The position numbers and the translations under genes are program-made. The notes under the pieces were generated by a model. The model ran no database searches, was not told where the DNA came from, and saw only the letters and a list, made by a program, of their open reading frames with translations. Positions 12,920 to 23,000 of a stretch of DNA of 64,000 bases are shown one piece after another. The stretch is from Seriola aureovittata (Eukaryota > Chordata > Actinopteri > Carangiformes > Carangidae). Position 1 is the stretch's first letter; each line of letters starts with the position of its first letter. Where the stretch lies: positions 12,827,835-12,891,834 of the forward strand of contig NC_079386.1 in the NCBI RefSeq assembly GCF_021018895.1, written 5' to 3'.

Positions 12920-13998
12920 ATTTGAGACAATCTAATGTCGCTGTCTTGAGCTCTCCTGCGAAATCAGCAGTGGCAGGCGAGTCAAATCTAAACGTGTCAA
13001 ACGCTTTTGGTTTCATTTACGAATAGGTTTCACATAGGTCATGTGATTTTTAGTCAACTGTCAGGTAACGTTTTCTGGTCATTTCAGTGCCCTTGGATAA
13101 ATTAGGAGTCAGTATTTCCTTTTCATTATAATGTTTTATAACAGTAGGGTCAGGGTCGGTTTTATAATAGTCTACTTTCCTGTTTCAAATGTAACTTTAT
13201 TCTACTTTTGATCTGTCGTGCCATCAGCATCATCTGTCATCGTCCCCGTTATGTATTAAACGGGTTTTAAACATACTCAGGAGATGATCAACAACATAAA
13301 ATGATTATTCCTATCTCTCACTCCAACATTATCAGGTTACTGTTTAGCTGTGTCTTTAATGCCCACATTACCGACAGTCTGTTTTTTGGGTTTTTTTGTA
13401 ATGAGCATTAATATGAGACAGCTGTCCTGATCACCTCCTATAATGCAACAATTATTTAATTCTATAGGCTATGTTTTTTTTTTTTTTTAATAATACAAGT
13501 TATCGAAGTCACTCAAACTGCACAAACAACCAAAAATGCTGATGAATTTCACTGTTTATGGCACATTTCCGGTTTGATGTGTCGCAAACTCTCTAAGTCT
13601 AACAGTGGGAAACAAAAATGAAATATCCTGACACCCTCCATAATGTTAGTGACATAGTATAGGCCAACGGTAATATAAGGCTCTCCTATTTAGTTTCTGA
13701 TTAGAGGCTATAATTTGCTGTAATAGTTTCTAAGTATCATTTATTTCGGATTTGGAATTACCTGCGGTTTCTAATCGCATTATAATTTAAGAGGGCTACT
13801 CTAGTTAGTGTATGACTGTTGTTTACTGTCCAATAACAAATGTGTTCTTGTTCTATCTAATTTGAAACTGAGTAGGCTACGGCTTGTTACGTCTTATCAA
13901 TGCACCGTAAAATAAAGTGCTAACCCTCCCCCTTAAATGTGAGATCAGGGTGATGAGCATTGTTGAATGGCCTCTTAGATTTTTTTTTTCTTTTAAAC
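12920..13998. other. Intergenic region between divergent rbr-1 and ubl
   Basis: There is no gene. On the rbr-1 side, near 13000-13015, lies an imperfect ISRE-like site (minus strand GAAACCAAAAG). The region probably holds both promoters. Confidence 0.45.
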
Positions 13999-14008
13999 GA
14001 AAACGAAA
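13999..14008 (+). promoter_or_regulatory. ISRE/IRF-type element upstream of ubl
   Basis: The sequence GAAAACGAAA is a perfect GAAANNGAAA core followed by GAGAC, 116 bp upstream of the ubl ATG. A weaker GAAACGGGAAA is at about 14077. Confidence 0.6.
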
Positions 14009-14124
14009 GAGACAGCCTCTCATTCAAAAGAGACAGCACCTTCACTTTCAACTTGTCTGAACACCGAAGACATTGAAACGGGAAAGATCGCAGTGTCTCC
14101 TCACACACATACAAAGCAAATAAA

Positions 14125-14613
14125 ATGGTCCGCCAGGTGATCATGCAGGGGCTTTCAGGGGAAACAAAGACGATCGACCTCTGCGACACCGACGAGCAGA
14201 TGCAGAGAATGACCGTGAAGCAGCTGAGGGGGAAAATAGCGGAGAAGATCCCAGGTAAAATAAAAAAGATCAAATGAACAGCTAGAGTGCATGTGCGAGT
14301 ATTAATAATAGCAAATAATTTCATAGGTTTTGAAATATATATTAGACATAGCCTAAGTGGGTGCATATGATCTACACTTTTATCTACTTTGTCTATCACC
14401 AATATTTTCCACGAATAGAAAATCTTTTTTTTTCCTTGAAACGTATAAAGTGGCTTTGAATTGTTTCTTAACTCACTACTACCAGCAATTGTCACTCTTT
14501 TCTTTAGCTGCAATCAAGCTGTGCAACTTAAAAACCTGAGTAACTGAGGAACAACAATAGGTCTTAATGTAGATCCGCTGTCCTGATTTCATGTCCAATT
14601 TACAATTGTGTGT

Positions 14614-14656
<43 letters not shown>

Positions 14657-14667
14657 TGTGTGTGTGT

Positions 14668-14706
<39 letters not shown>

Positions 14707-14867
14707 TGTGTGTGCGTGTGAGAGCAGGGCAAGGTGCGGATGATCTGCGGATGATCTTCACAAACAAAAGGCTGGATGATGACTCTGCCCTGCTGTCTAG
14801 TCATGGAATCGTGCACAGATCTGTTATCCAGCTGGTGATACTTGTTCCTGGAGGACTGGCATCTTAA
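14125..14867 (+). CDS. ubl: single-domain ubiquitin-like modifier with diglycine and 3-residue tail
   Basis: Two exons (14125-14254, 14728-14867) encode 89 residues forming one ubiquitin fold. Against ubiquitin, the beta-grasp landmarks align: QGLSGET near the L8 loop, MTVKQLRGKIAEKI as the main helix, RMIFTNKRLDDD matching the RLIFAGKQLEDG segment (Ile44 and Lys48 equivalents kept), and SVIQLVIL matching the last strand. The end is VPGG followed by LAS, so exposing the diglycine would need C-terminal processing. The positions of ubiquitin Arg72 and Arg74 are Leu and Pro, so the usual ubiquitin E1 may not read it. It differs from ISG15, which has two ubiquitin folds. It lies divergent to rbr-1, among USP genes, with a perfect ISRE core 116 bp upstream. 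A poly(A) signal follows at 14977. No close named orthologue is recognised. Confidence 0.85.
14607..14719. repeat. (TG)n microsatellite at the ubl intron acceptor
   Basis: Interrupted TG/TATG repeats fill the intron end and run to within about 8 bp of the acceptor AG of ubl exon 2. The repeat may serve as, or vary, the polypyrimidine-like tract. Confidence 0.95.
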
Positions 14868-14976
14868 CACTGAGGGACCATAATCATCATTTCATGCTTC
14901 TTCTGCTTTATGTCATATATCATGATGCCTTTACAGCCTTTTATTGTAATTTTCATGTCCTGTGAGATGTTTGAAA

Positions 14977-14982
14977 AATAAA
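14977..14982 (+). terminator. Poly(A) signal of ubl
   Basis: A canonical AATAAA lies 110 bp downstream of the ubl stop codon. Confidence 0.6.
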
Positions 14983-15239
14983 TTGTCTGAAAAAAATCAA
15001 CTTCTCGCTGTCTCTTCATCTGCATTAAGTACAGAGGGCCCCGAATAAACCACATCCCAAGTATCATGAGGATCAAAATAATACCATCTATCCAATCATT
15101 AATTCAAATGTTTCTTCCTCATATTGTAGACTGTTAAACAATTTGCTTCAACATCAGAATTTTTTTTTTTTTTTTTTTTCAAATAATGGGTTATCTGGTT
15201 TCAAATCTAATTCATTACATTTGAAACTTCTTGTTTGCC

Positions 15240-16140
15240 TGCAGTTAGTGACTTAGCATAGTGTTTCCTAATCTGAAACGTCCTGGATGCTTGACATGAG
15301 CTCTTGTAGCTGTATTCAGACCCAGGAGGTGAACTAACTGTCTGATGAGTAATTTACAAGGGGGCTGGTAGCAGACAGACAGAGGTGCAGGTTGTGAACA
15401 AGCAAAGCAGGCAACTGCTTGGGGCCCCATGCTGTTAGAGGGCCCCCAGGGGCTGACAAAGTTTACTCCACAGCAGTGCCTGAAAAAGTGGTTCCCTCTT
15501 CGCAACGGCATCTCACTAGGAAACCTCCCTACAGGGGCAACATGTCATTCCCTGCCTGCACATAGGCCAACATACAAGATTTATTTTTTATAATCTAACG
15601 ATAATTGAATTAAACTAAACTGACATACTACCCATACAAATAGCATTTTTTTTCAAGAAGCGCCTCGATGTGCATCTAAATCTAACACTCTTATGTTTAT
15701 TTAAAAAAAATCACAGCTTGTTCTTTGTCTGGTTGGTGATTAGTTGACTTAAAATGCTGCTGCGCTGTCTCACCCACTGAACAGTGTCGGTCCACAGCTG
15801 CATCAGGGCTTATTCACTGAGGAGAGGAGATAAGGTCTGTACAAAAAGTCATTAGATTTGTCGGCAGCTGCTTTTATGAAAAAAAAAGTAGCTAAAGGGT
15901 TTTAAAAGTTGTCAAATCTGGCGAGAAAAAAAGTTGCCAACAGCCAGAGTAGGAAACCTCCCTGAAGGGGTTGATGTAAACACTGGCCTTATAGTTTGGG
16001 TTATTTACAATGATGGGAGGGTCCCCCTGGCAGTTGCTTGCCAACGCTCCAACGAACTCTAGACTCACTTTGCATCATTCGGACGGGTGTGGCTTCAAGT
16101 GAAACAGAAAGGAGGCCTACCACTACATTTATATGATATG
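15240..16140. repeat. Unclassified transposon-derived sequence
   Basis: The segment contains phrases typical of degenerate fish transposons (GGCAACTGCTTGGGGCCCC, a repeated AGGAAACCTCCCT at 15520 and 15952, and AAGTTGCCAACAG). No open frame is credible and no terminal repeats were found. Confidence 0.35.
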
Positions 16141-16430
16141 GCAGATTCCCAAGAACAGCAAACTCAAAAGGTGACTAAAGATGGACCAACTTTGTTTCCT
16201 CTGGCCTGTATTGGCCTTCAATTTTAAACCACAGATAACGTGAACAAATCCTTTGCATATGACAGTTTATGTAGTGGAGTGATATTGTAATAAACCTTAT
16301 TAAGATGTAGAATTGTAGAGCGCACGCAAACATTATTTCTACTGTGTACACACAAATGAAGGTGGAAGACACCCAGGAATAACAGTCTGAGCCTCATCCT
16401 CAAATAAGGTATCCATGTGCATACTGCCAG

Positions 16431-16970
16431 TTGACCTGCCACTACCTGACAAACTGTGAAAACCTAAAGGCCTCAAAGAAAGATCAAGTGGTAAAATGGC
16501 TGAAGGAACAAAATAGATGTTGGAGATGTGTTAGGACTCACAAAGCAGCAGTTTGTACTCAAAAAAAACCTTGCCCAAAATGTAATGGCCAGCACCTAGG
16601 CATTTTACATGATGTAAATAGAACTCAAACAACATTTAGGGTGTTGTATATGAACCCACAAAGTATGTCACCCAAAGTACTACTTAAAGTAGTTAAAGTA
16701 AGACTCTCTAACAAAACCAAGACATTTGATACCTATGCCATCTTAGATGATGGATCTGAGTGAACAATGTTGCTACCAGGTGCTGCCAAGTATCTTGGTT
16801 TAGAGGGAGAACCAGAAAAACTTGACCTGCACACAGTGAGACAACAAACAGAAACCCTAGAGGGACAAACTGTAAATGTTAAAATATGTGCTGCCTCATT
16901 CCCTGAGAGGAAATTCTCTATTGACGGTACCTTTACCTCTGACAGTATCATGTTCACCTATCTGCACATT
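16431..16970 (+). mobile_element. BEL/Pao-type retrotransposon fragment (zinc knuckle and protease)
   Basis: A decayed frame encodes a Cys/His zinc-knuckle segment (CWRCVRTH, CPKCNGQH) followed by an aspartic-protease-like segment with AILDDGSE, the arrangement of BEL/Pao elements. A TGA at 16761-16763 interrupts the frame just after that motif. The element stops where the inverted-repeat arm begins (about 16960). It is not functional. Confidence 0.65.
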
Positions 16971-17700
16971 TAGGGTTCTTACATTAAATCCTTGATTAGT
17001 CTTAATATCAGCATTTATGAGCTTAAATAATTACACGGGTTTACATAAACAAGATACAACAGAAAAAGCTGTTTTTTTGTTGACTGTGGTCTTATAATAG
17101 ATAAACACAAAGACCCTTTTGCAGGGAGAATTTATGATGGTGTTAGTAATTTATATTTACAAATTGTTCCTGACTTTCAGAAAAACTTTGAATGCTTCAT
17201 ATCAGCAGGTGTGGCATCAAGCGAAAAAGAAAGTAGATATTGACACTGTTTTTCCTCCTGGTTTGTTCTCACAGGAAATCAGATAATTTATATTTTGAAA
17301 GTACACTTTGTACCATATCTCATCTTACAGGAAACACGTCTTTAAGACACAACTGTGCCACTGACACAAACAACAGGCAGAGAATTTCTGAGAACCTTTG
17401 CCCAACGACTCATCGACCTGCATGAAACAGAAACTTGATTGGCTGTGCTGTTTACAGTTCACTGAAATCTCACTCACTTTCAATTAATGCCAGACATTTA
17501 CAGGAATTCACATGACTGCAGTTGGGTGTGGTTTCCCCCAAAAATTTGTATCTGAAGACAAATAAAAAATAAAAATAAATGTTTTCAGCTTACATTTTTC
17601 CAGGTGTAGTGAAATCAAGTTTTCTATCCCCTATCTGCACATTTAGGGTTCTGACATTAAATTCTTGATAACGCTTAATATTAACATTTATGAGCTTCAT
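16960..17700. repeat. Right arm of the inverted repeat
   Basis: The arm is the reverse complement of blocks at 888-985 and 2225-2730. It also contains a short direct repeat (CACATTTAGGGTTCT at about 16966 and 17638), so it may itself have been built in two steps. It carries ISRE-like GAAAAAGAAA at 17223-17232 and a promoter-like module at 17466-17521 that recurs near 39384, 44715 and 44813. Confidence 0.75.
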
Positions 17701-18145
17701 AGAATTCATGCAGAGACTGATTTCTCTGCCTGAGATCAAAAAGACGCACATAAGCTGTGAAAAACAGAATTATGTCAGAGTTTGAAAAAACTTGAAAGGT
17801 GACTTTTTCTCCTGGAGACAAAATTGAGACAGGAGAAATAAGCTAATGTCCAAGGGCGTAGGTTTGCATATGGAAAATGGGGACATGTCCTTACCAATAT
17901 TTTGGGAGGACAGAATTGTCCCTATCAATATTTGAGTGAACTCACTGTTTGGAATGAACTCATATTAAATAATTCTGATGTGTCAACATGTTTCGTACTT
18001 TGTAGATATCATGCCACCAAAATACAGAGCAGGAGATTTTCACCATCCACAGCAGCAGGTAGCAAACTACCTAGCAAAGCCACTGATTTAAAATGAAAAC
18101 CTGCTAGCTACCTACTGTCAACAGCCTTACATTATTAGATTAATA

Positions 18146-18615
18146 CTAATGAATATAAAAATGTTGATGTTGGATGCAAAATGATATATTGTTTCTTTCA
18201 GCTGAACCTCCCTTTACCTCAAACTCATTCTGTTCCTCCTTTTGGGGGGGGACATCACGCCTTGGTGCGTGTAAGAGGGTGTCAGCCAGGTACAGTTGTT
18301 TCCTTTTTCTGTATATGAGAGTCAAATTGAATGCTTGCAGTCTTAACATCATGCATTGCAAGCGTGGATTGTGATCAAAGGCTGGTGGTCAGTTTAATCA
18401 CAATTGGCTTGCCATGGATGTAGTCATAAAACTTGTAACATGCGAAAACCAGTGCTAGTAACCCCTTCTCTATCTGTGCGTGTCTTGTCTGTTTGGGTCA
18501 GTGTGCGTGACACATATGCGACAGGTTTGCCATTGTGCATGTGCAACCCAGTGCCTTGCATGGCAAGGCCATACATTAGGCCTAGACGCTCACACAGGAA
18601 CTCACCAAACAACAT
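18146..18615 (-). mobile_element. Ty3/gypsy-type pol fragment (RNase H region)
   Basis: On the minus strand two broken frames resemble the RNase H end of a Ty3/gypsy polyprotein: GKPVAYVSRTLTQTDKT, then RLQAFNLTLIYRKRKQLYLA followed by ADTLLHAP. The rest of the element is missing. The neighbouring block 18650-18890 may be another scrap of the same element. Confidence 0.55.
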
Positions 18616-18989
18616 TTATAGCCAAAGAAAAAATTTAAGTGAATTCTTACTAGCATGGGAGCCACAGTGAAAGAGACACCACCAACTACCAAGCGAAGCC
18701 TTACCAAGGCAGCGGGTCCACTTGTGTGGCTCGTGCCAGTAAGTCTCGCCACTAGAAGCTCTTTCTGTGAGGTCCTTGTGCCAAAGCCATTTCAACGCTG
18801 TGGGTTCTGGGTTGGACCCTCTGCATGTAAGTGCCCACGACCCTCCAGTCAGCAATTACTCAGCTGTAGACCTGGCCGCTAACACATTTTTTGCACTCTT
18901 AGCTACTGGCCTGACTTTCCAAGGGTTCAGGAACTTTGGGTGTGTGGTCTGCAGTGCTGAACATTTCTGACTGGTCGAGTGAGTCATCA

Positions 18990-19310
18990 AAGTGCTGTGA
19001 ATAATGTAATGTCAAGTAATAATTTTGCATAATCTTTAGGCCGCGGTGGACACGCAGACTTGCGCGGTGGGTCACAGGAACCTTTAAGTTCCTGAAGAAC
19101 TCGTCGAAAGGCCTTTTATCTCGGTTAAAAACCAAAGGTGACTGCGCAGTCGCTGTAAGAGCCCCCAAAGTTTGGAATCAAAGTCAGGCGTGCTAATTCG
19201 TTGCACCTGTTCAAATCACGTCTCAAAACACACTTGTATAAAGAAGGCCCCTATGAGGGTTTCTATGAGGACCACGGTGCTGGGGTGCTGCTGCTTTACA
19301 TAAGAGCCGA
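18990..19310 (+). mobile_element. 3' end of a non-LTR retrotransposon (relic)
   Basis: Decayed coding sequence around RAPKVWNQ and a stretch corresponding to FKSRLKTHLYK matches the usual C-terminal end of LINE reverse transcriptases. It is broken in several places. Confidence 0.4.
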
Positions 19311-19886
19311 TGACGACTAGTGACTTGCAAATCAAGGGTTTTACTGTATGGGCTGTTTTTGTTGCAAAATACATGTAGTGTTCTAATGTTCAATTGTTGT
19401 ACAAAATACAAACATAGTTTGTCTCTAAACCCATGTATTTGCTTGAACATGCAGATCAGTTTGATTTTGAATCACATTAAACCGAATGATTCATCAATAA
19501 TTCTTCTATACGTCAACAAAAGGCTACAAATGTTTCATACACACCCTCAAATTGGCAGTTTTTAACCATCAACATAATTATGTTACCTGCTGCTGCAAAA
19601 GCTGAATCCATGTTCTCCCACAATATTTTTCAATTCAATTTGCTGAATTTCAATAGAGAAGACGCTTTTAAATACCTACGGATTTATTTTATAACAACTG
19701 TGTATCAATACATTCGTGTAACAGAACACATCTATCAGATAGTTCTGTGGATCTATCCCTCTTCATGTGATATTTTATATTATTTAGTTTCCGTGTTAGT
19801 CATGAACCGTCTGTTCATTACAAAAAGTAAAGACAAACAAATAATGAATATTTCCGATGCACTCTGAATGCAACATTACAGGCAGT

Positions 19887-19896
19887 GAAAGTGAAA
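19887..19896 (+). promoter_or_regulatory. ISRE/IRF-type element of usp-C
   Basis: The sequence GAAAGTGAAA lies 114 bp upstream of the usp-C ATG. The surrounding 260 bp (19785-20046) is nearly identical to the usp-E promoter at 32650-32941, including the same element. Confidence 0.6.
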
Positions 19897-20009
19897 GTAT
19901 TCGGACAGTTATATTTAACAGGAGACGGAGAACTCGTTGACACGAAGATCCTTTCTGCAAATTCTTGCAACTGACAGCATTTACAGAGAATAAGTGGACT
20001 GTCGTAGTC

Positions 20010-23000
20010 ATGAAACGGAGTCATGACTATAATGATAAACAAACAGGTAAGATGCGCCCTTGTAGATTAATCTATATCCATAATAATGTTGTTATAAAGA
20101 CAATTTAACGTTATTAAACTCTCCTCCCAGCAGCTGATATCAAGTACCATGGGTTGATGAACCAAGGAGCAACGTGTTACTTGAACAGTGTGCTGCAGGT
20201 GCTGTTCATGACCAAAGGCTTCAGAGAGGCTGTGGAAAGGTTTGTTACAAAGTCCAACTCCTTGTCATATAATGTCTTTATTTTAAATTAGGGCAACAGT
20301 GCACGTTTGTATCACTCATGGAGCCTCTGTCTGAATTCTGTTCAGGTACACCAGTGGAAACCCTGACACTAAGCGTGTTGATTATCAGCTCAAAGGCTTG
20401 TTTGATGACTTAAAGAAAAGAACAGCATACACCTATAACATCACACAGAAGCTGGGCATCCACAGAGGTACAGTAGTTGGAACATAGAACAACATGTAGC
20501 CTTTGAATAGACTGTGTGTTAAAGGACCAGAGCTACTGTTGAGCAATTTTGCTCAGAGAAGTATCTGAAAATAACTTCTTGTGATTCAGATCTGTGTCCT
20601 GGTTCTACGAGTGTCAACATACAGTCATGTCAGACCCACAGATAGAGTGTGCCTGAGAAACTCTCAAAATCCAGTGTCAATGTTTTCATTTGTTATTTTA
20701 CCTATTAATGGATCTGTTGAAAATAAATGTGGTTCTGTTACCCTTTACTTTGTTGAAGAAAGACACATTGATTTCTGCCCCTCCCACAGTGTATGAACAG
20801 CGCGATGCTGCCGAGTTCTTTGATAATACTTTAACTCTGACCAGTCCTGAGGCTTCACAGGTAAAGACATCATCAATATCCAGGGGAATATGTAAGTTAA
20901 ATGTAAAATAACGCTTTGTTACCAGTCTTTGTGGTTCAATGTTTTCAGATCTTCTGTGGAAAGTTGACACATGAGACCAGATGTTCTGAATGTGGTACCA
21001 TCACTGACACAAATGGGCCATCTTGGCATCTTCCTCTTGCACTGGGGGATTCCCGCAGATATAGTGTGGTAAGGATCTGACAACCTGTAAACTTCACAGC
21101 ACCTTTCTTTTGTTAGGAGACTGTTACTAGACTAAATATGACATTTGCAGATTCAGCTTTCAGGTTTATCAGACTTAGGTCAGAAATCTCATCAGCTGAT
21201 TGAAAAATGTGTCAACAGCAACAAAAACTAGAAAACACTGTATGTATTGGTTGACACCTACTGTGTGTGTTAGCTAGTACAGCTAGTTAAATGTTTCATG
21301 GATAATACATAATGGTTAGCCACAATATATTTCATCACATAATACATTTGAGTACATGCCACTGAGCTAATTTCAGAGGCAATTTTCAGGTTCATGGCAT
21401 TCAGGAGTTTTTCAAAGAATCACACATCAGTGGGGAAAATCAGCTGTTCTGTGACCACTGTGATGCCAAAGCTGATGCTACTGTTGTGAGTAATCATGTT
21501 TATGATTTGTGCACATTAAGCATTACAAGTTTATGATGTAAGAGAATTATAACAACATGATAACATGTGTTGGGGACCCATGTGTTTCATGCAGAAATGT
21601 GTCATAAAGCATCATCCAGAGGTTTTGATGCTGCTGCTGAAGAGGTTTGAGTTTAACTACCGTTACATGACGTATGTCAAGAACAACTGTGATGTGGATG
21701 TTCCCAGAACGCTACAGATCCCAGAGGTATATATACTTTATATTTTACTATTTTATCATAACACATTTCTTTTTCATTCCTGACAATAATTTCTGTCACT
21801 TTTCCCTTGGTGATCAGAATCAGACGTATGAACTCTACGCAGTTGTGGATCACTTTGGTGATCTGAGAGGTGGACATTACACTGCAACAGTTAAGTCAGA
21901 GGACGATGACAGATGGTATAACTTCAATGATTCCAGAGTCTCATTGGTAAGATTGATCACTTCAACTCCAACATTACTGTAGTTATTTATTTATCTGATT
22001 ATTTATTCATCATCTAATGTTTGGTTATTGTTTCATAAACAGCTTCATCACCGGCAATTGCAGGTGGATAACAGTGAGAAGTAAGTTTTGGTTTTTTTAA
22101 CTTATTATTTATTCCACACAGTTGAAAAACAGATGTACATAAAATCATATTATCATATTCATTTCAGTTACAGCCCATTCAAATAATCCACATACACACA
22201 ATAACGCCTGTATAAGTCTTGACATTTTACATACATATAAAGACTATTTGTTTAATACTCCAACTTCTTCCTGTGTAGTCTAATACGTGTGCACTCTACA
22301 ACTCAGAAACAGTGTTTGCTACTGAGAATAAATATGCATATACAAAGAAAAATAATAAAAGTATATTAATAAATAAATAAAAATAATTTCAAAAGAGATA
22401 AATGATTAAAATAAATAAATTAAATAAATTAAAATTAACAGAGGTGCTTAGATTCCTGTTATCCTTTGTATTATTGGTTCCCATCTCTTCTCAAATGTTT
22501 CTAGTTTCAGTTGTAGTCTGGCTGTAGTTTTTTCCATAATGGTCACCTTCCTTACTCTGTCTCTCCATTGTTTTATATTGGGGGGTTTTATTAGAGGTTG
22601 TGATAGTTTTCTTTGCTATTAGGAGCAAGACTCTCAGCAAGTAGCTGCATTCACTGTCCATCAGATCTTTAGGCATTATACCAATATAAGGATGGATCAA
22701 GATGTAGGTCGCTGTGTTTTTGAAGGTAGTGTCTCAGCTGTAAATATTTATAAAAGTCCTTATTTGGTAAATCAAATTAATGTTTGAGCTGTTCGAATGA
22801 TTTCAAAATCTGCCCCTTAAAAATTTTGTGCTTTGAATATCAACCCATTATTTGTCCATTTCTCAAATCCTGAGTCTAAAGTACATGGTACGAAATCTGG
22901 GTTTTTTGCAATTTTCCGAGAAGTAAGTTTTAGTCCATCTTTTCATCTCCACTATATTCCATATCCTTTATCTCCACTCCACTATATTTTACTGAATATG

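Noticed and set aside
13920..14513. 197-aa minus-strand frame over the ubl 5' end
   Set aside because: It runs antisense through ubl exon 1, its promoter and intron, and has low-complexity composition with no family features.
14589..14870. Frames of repeated CV or HT residues
   Set aside because: They are translations of the (TG)n microsatellite and part of ubl exon 2 in the wrong frame or strand.
16431..16973. Zinc-knuckle protein as a host gene
   Set aside because: The zinc knuckle plus AILDDGSE layout, in-frame stop and truncated ends identify a dead BEL/Pao retroelement.
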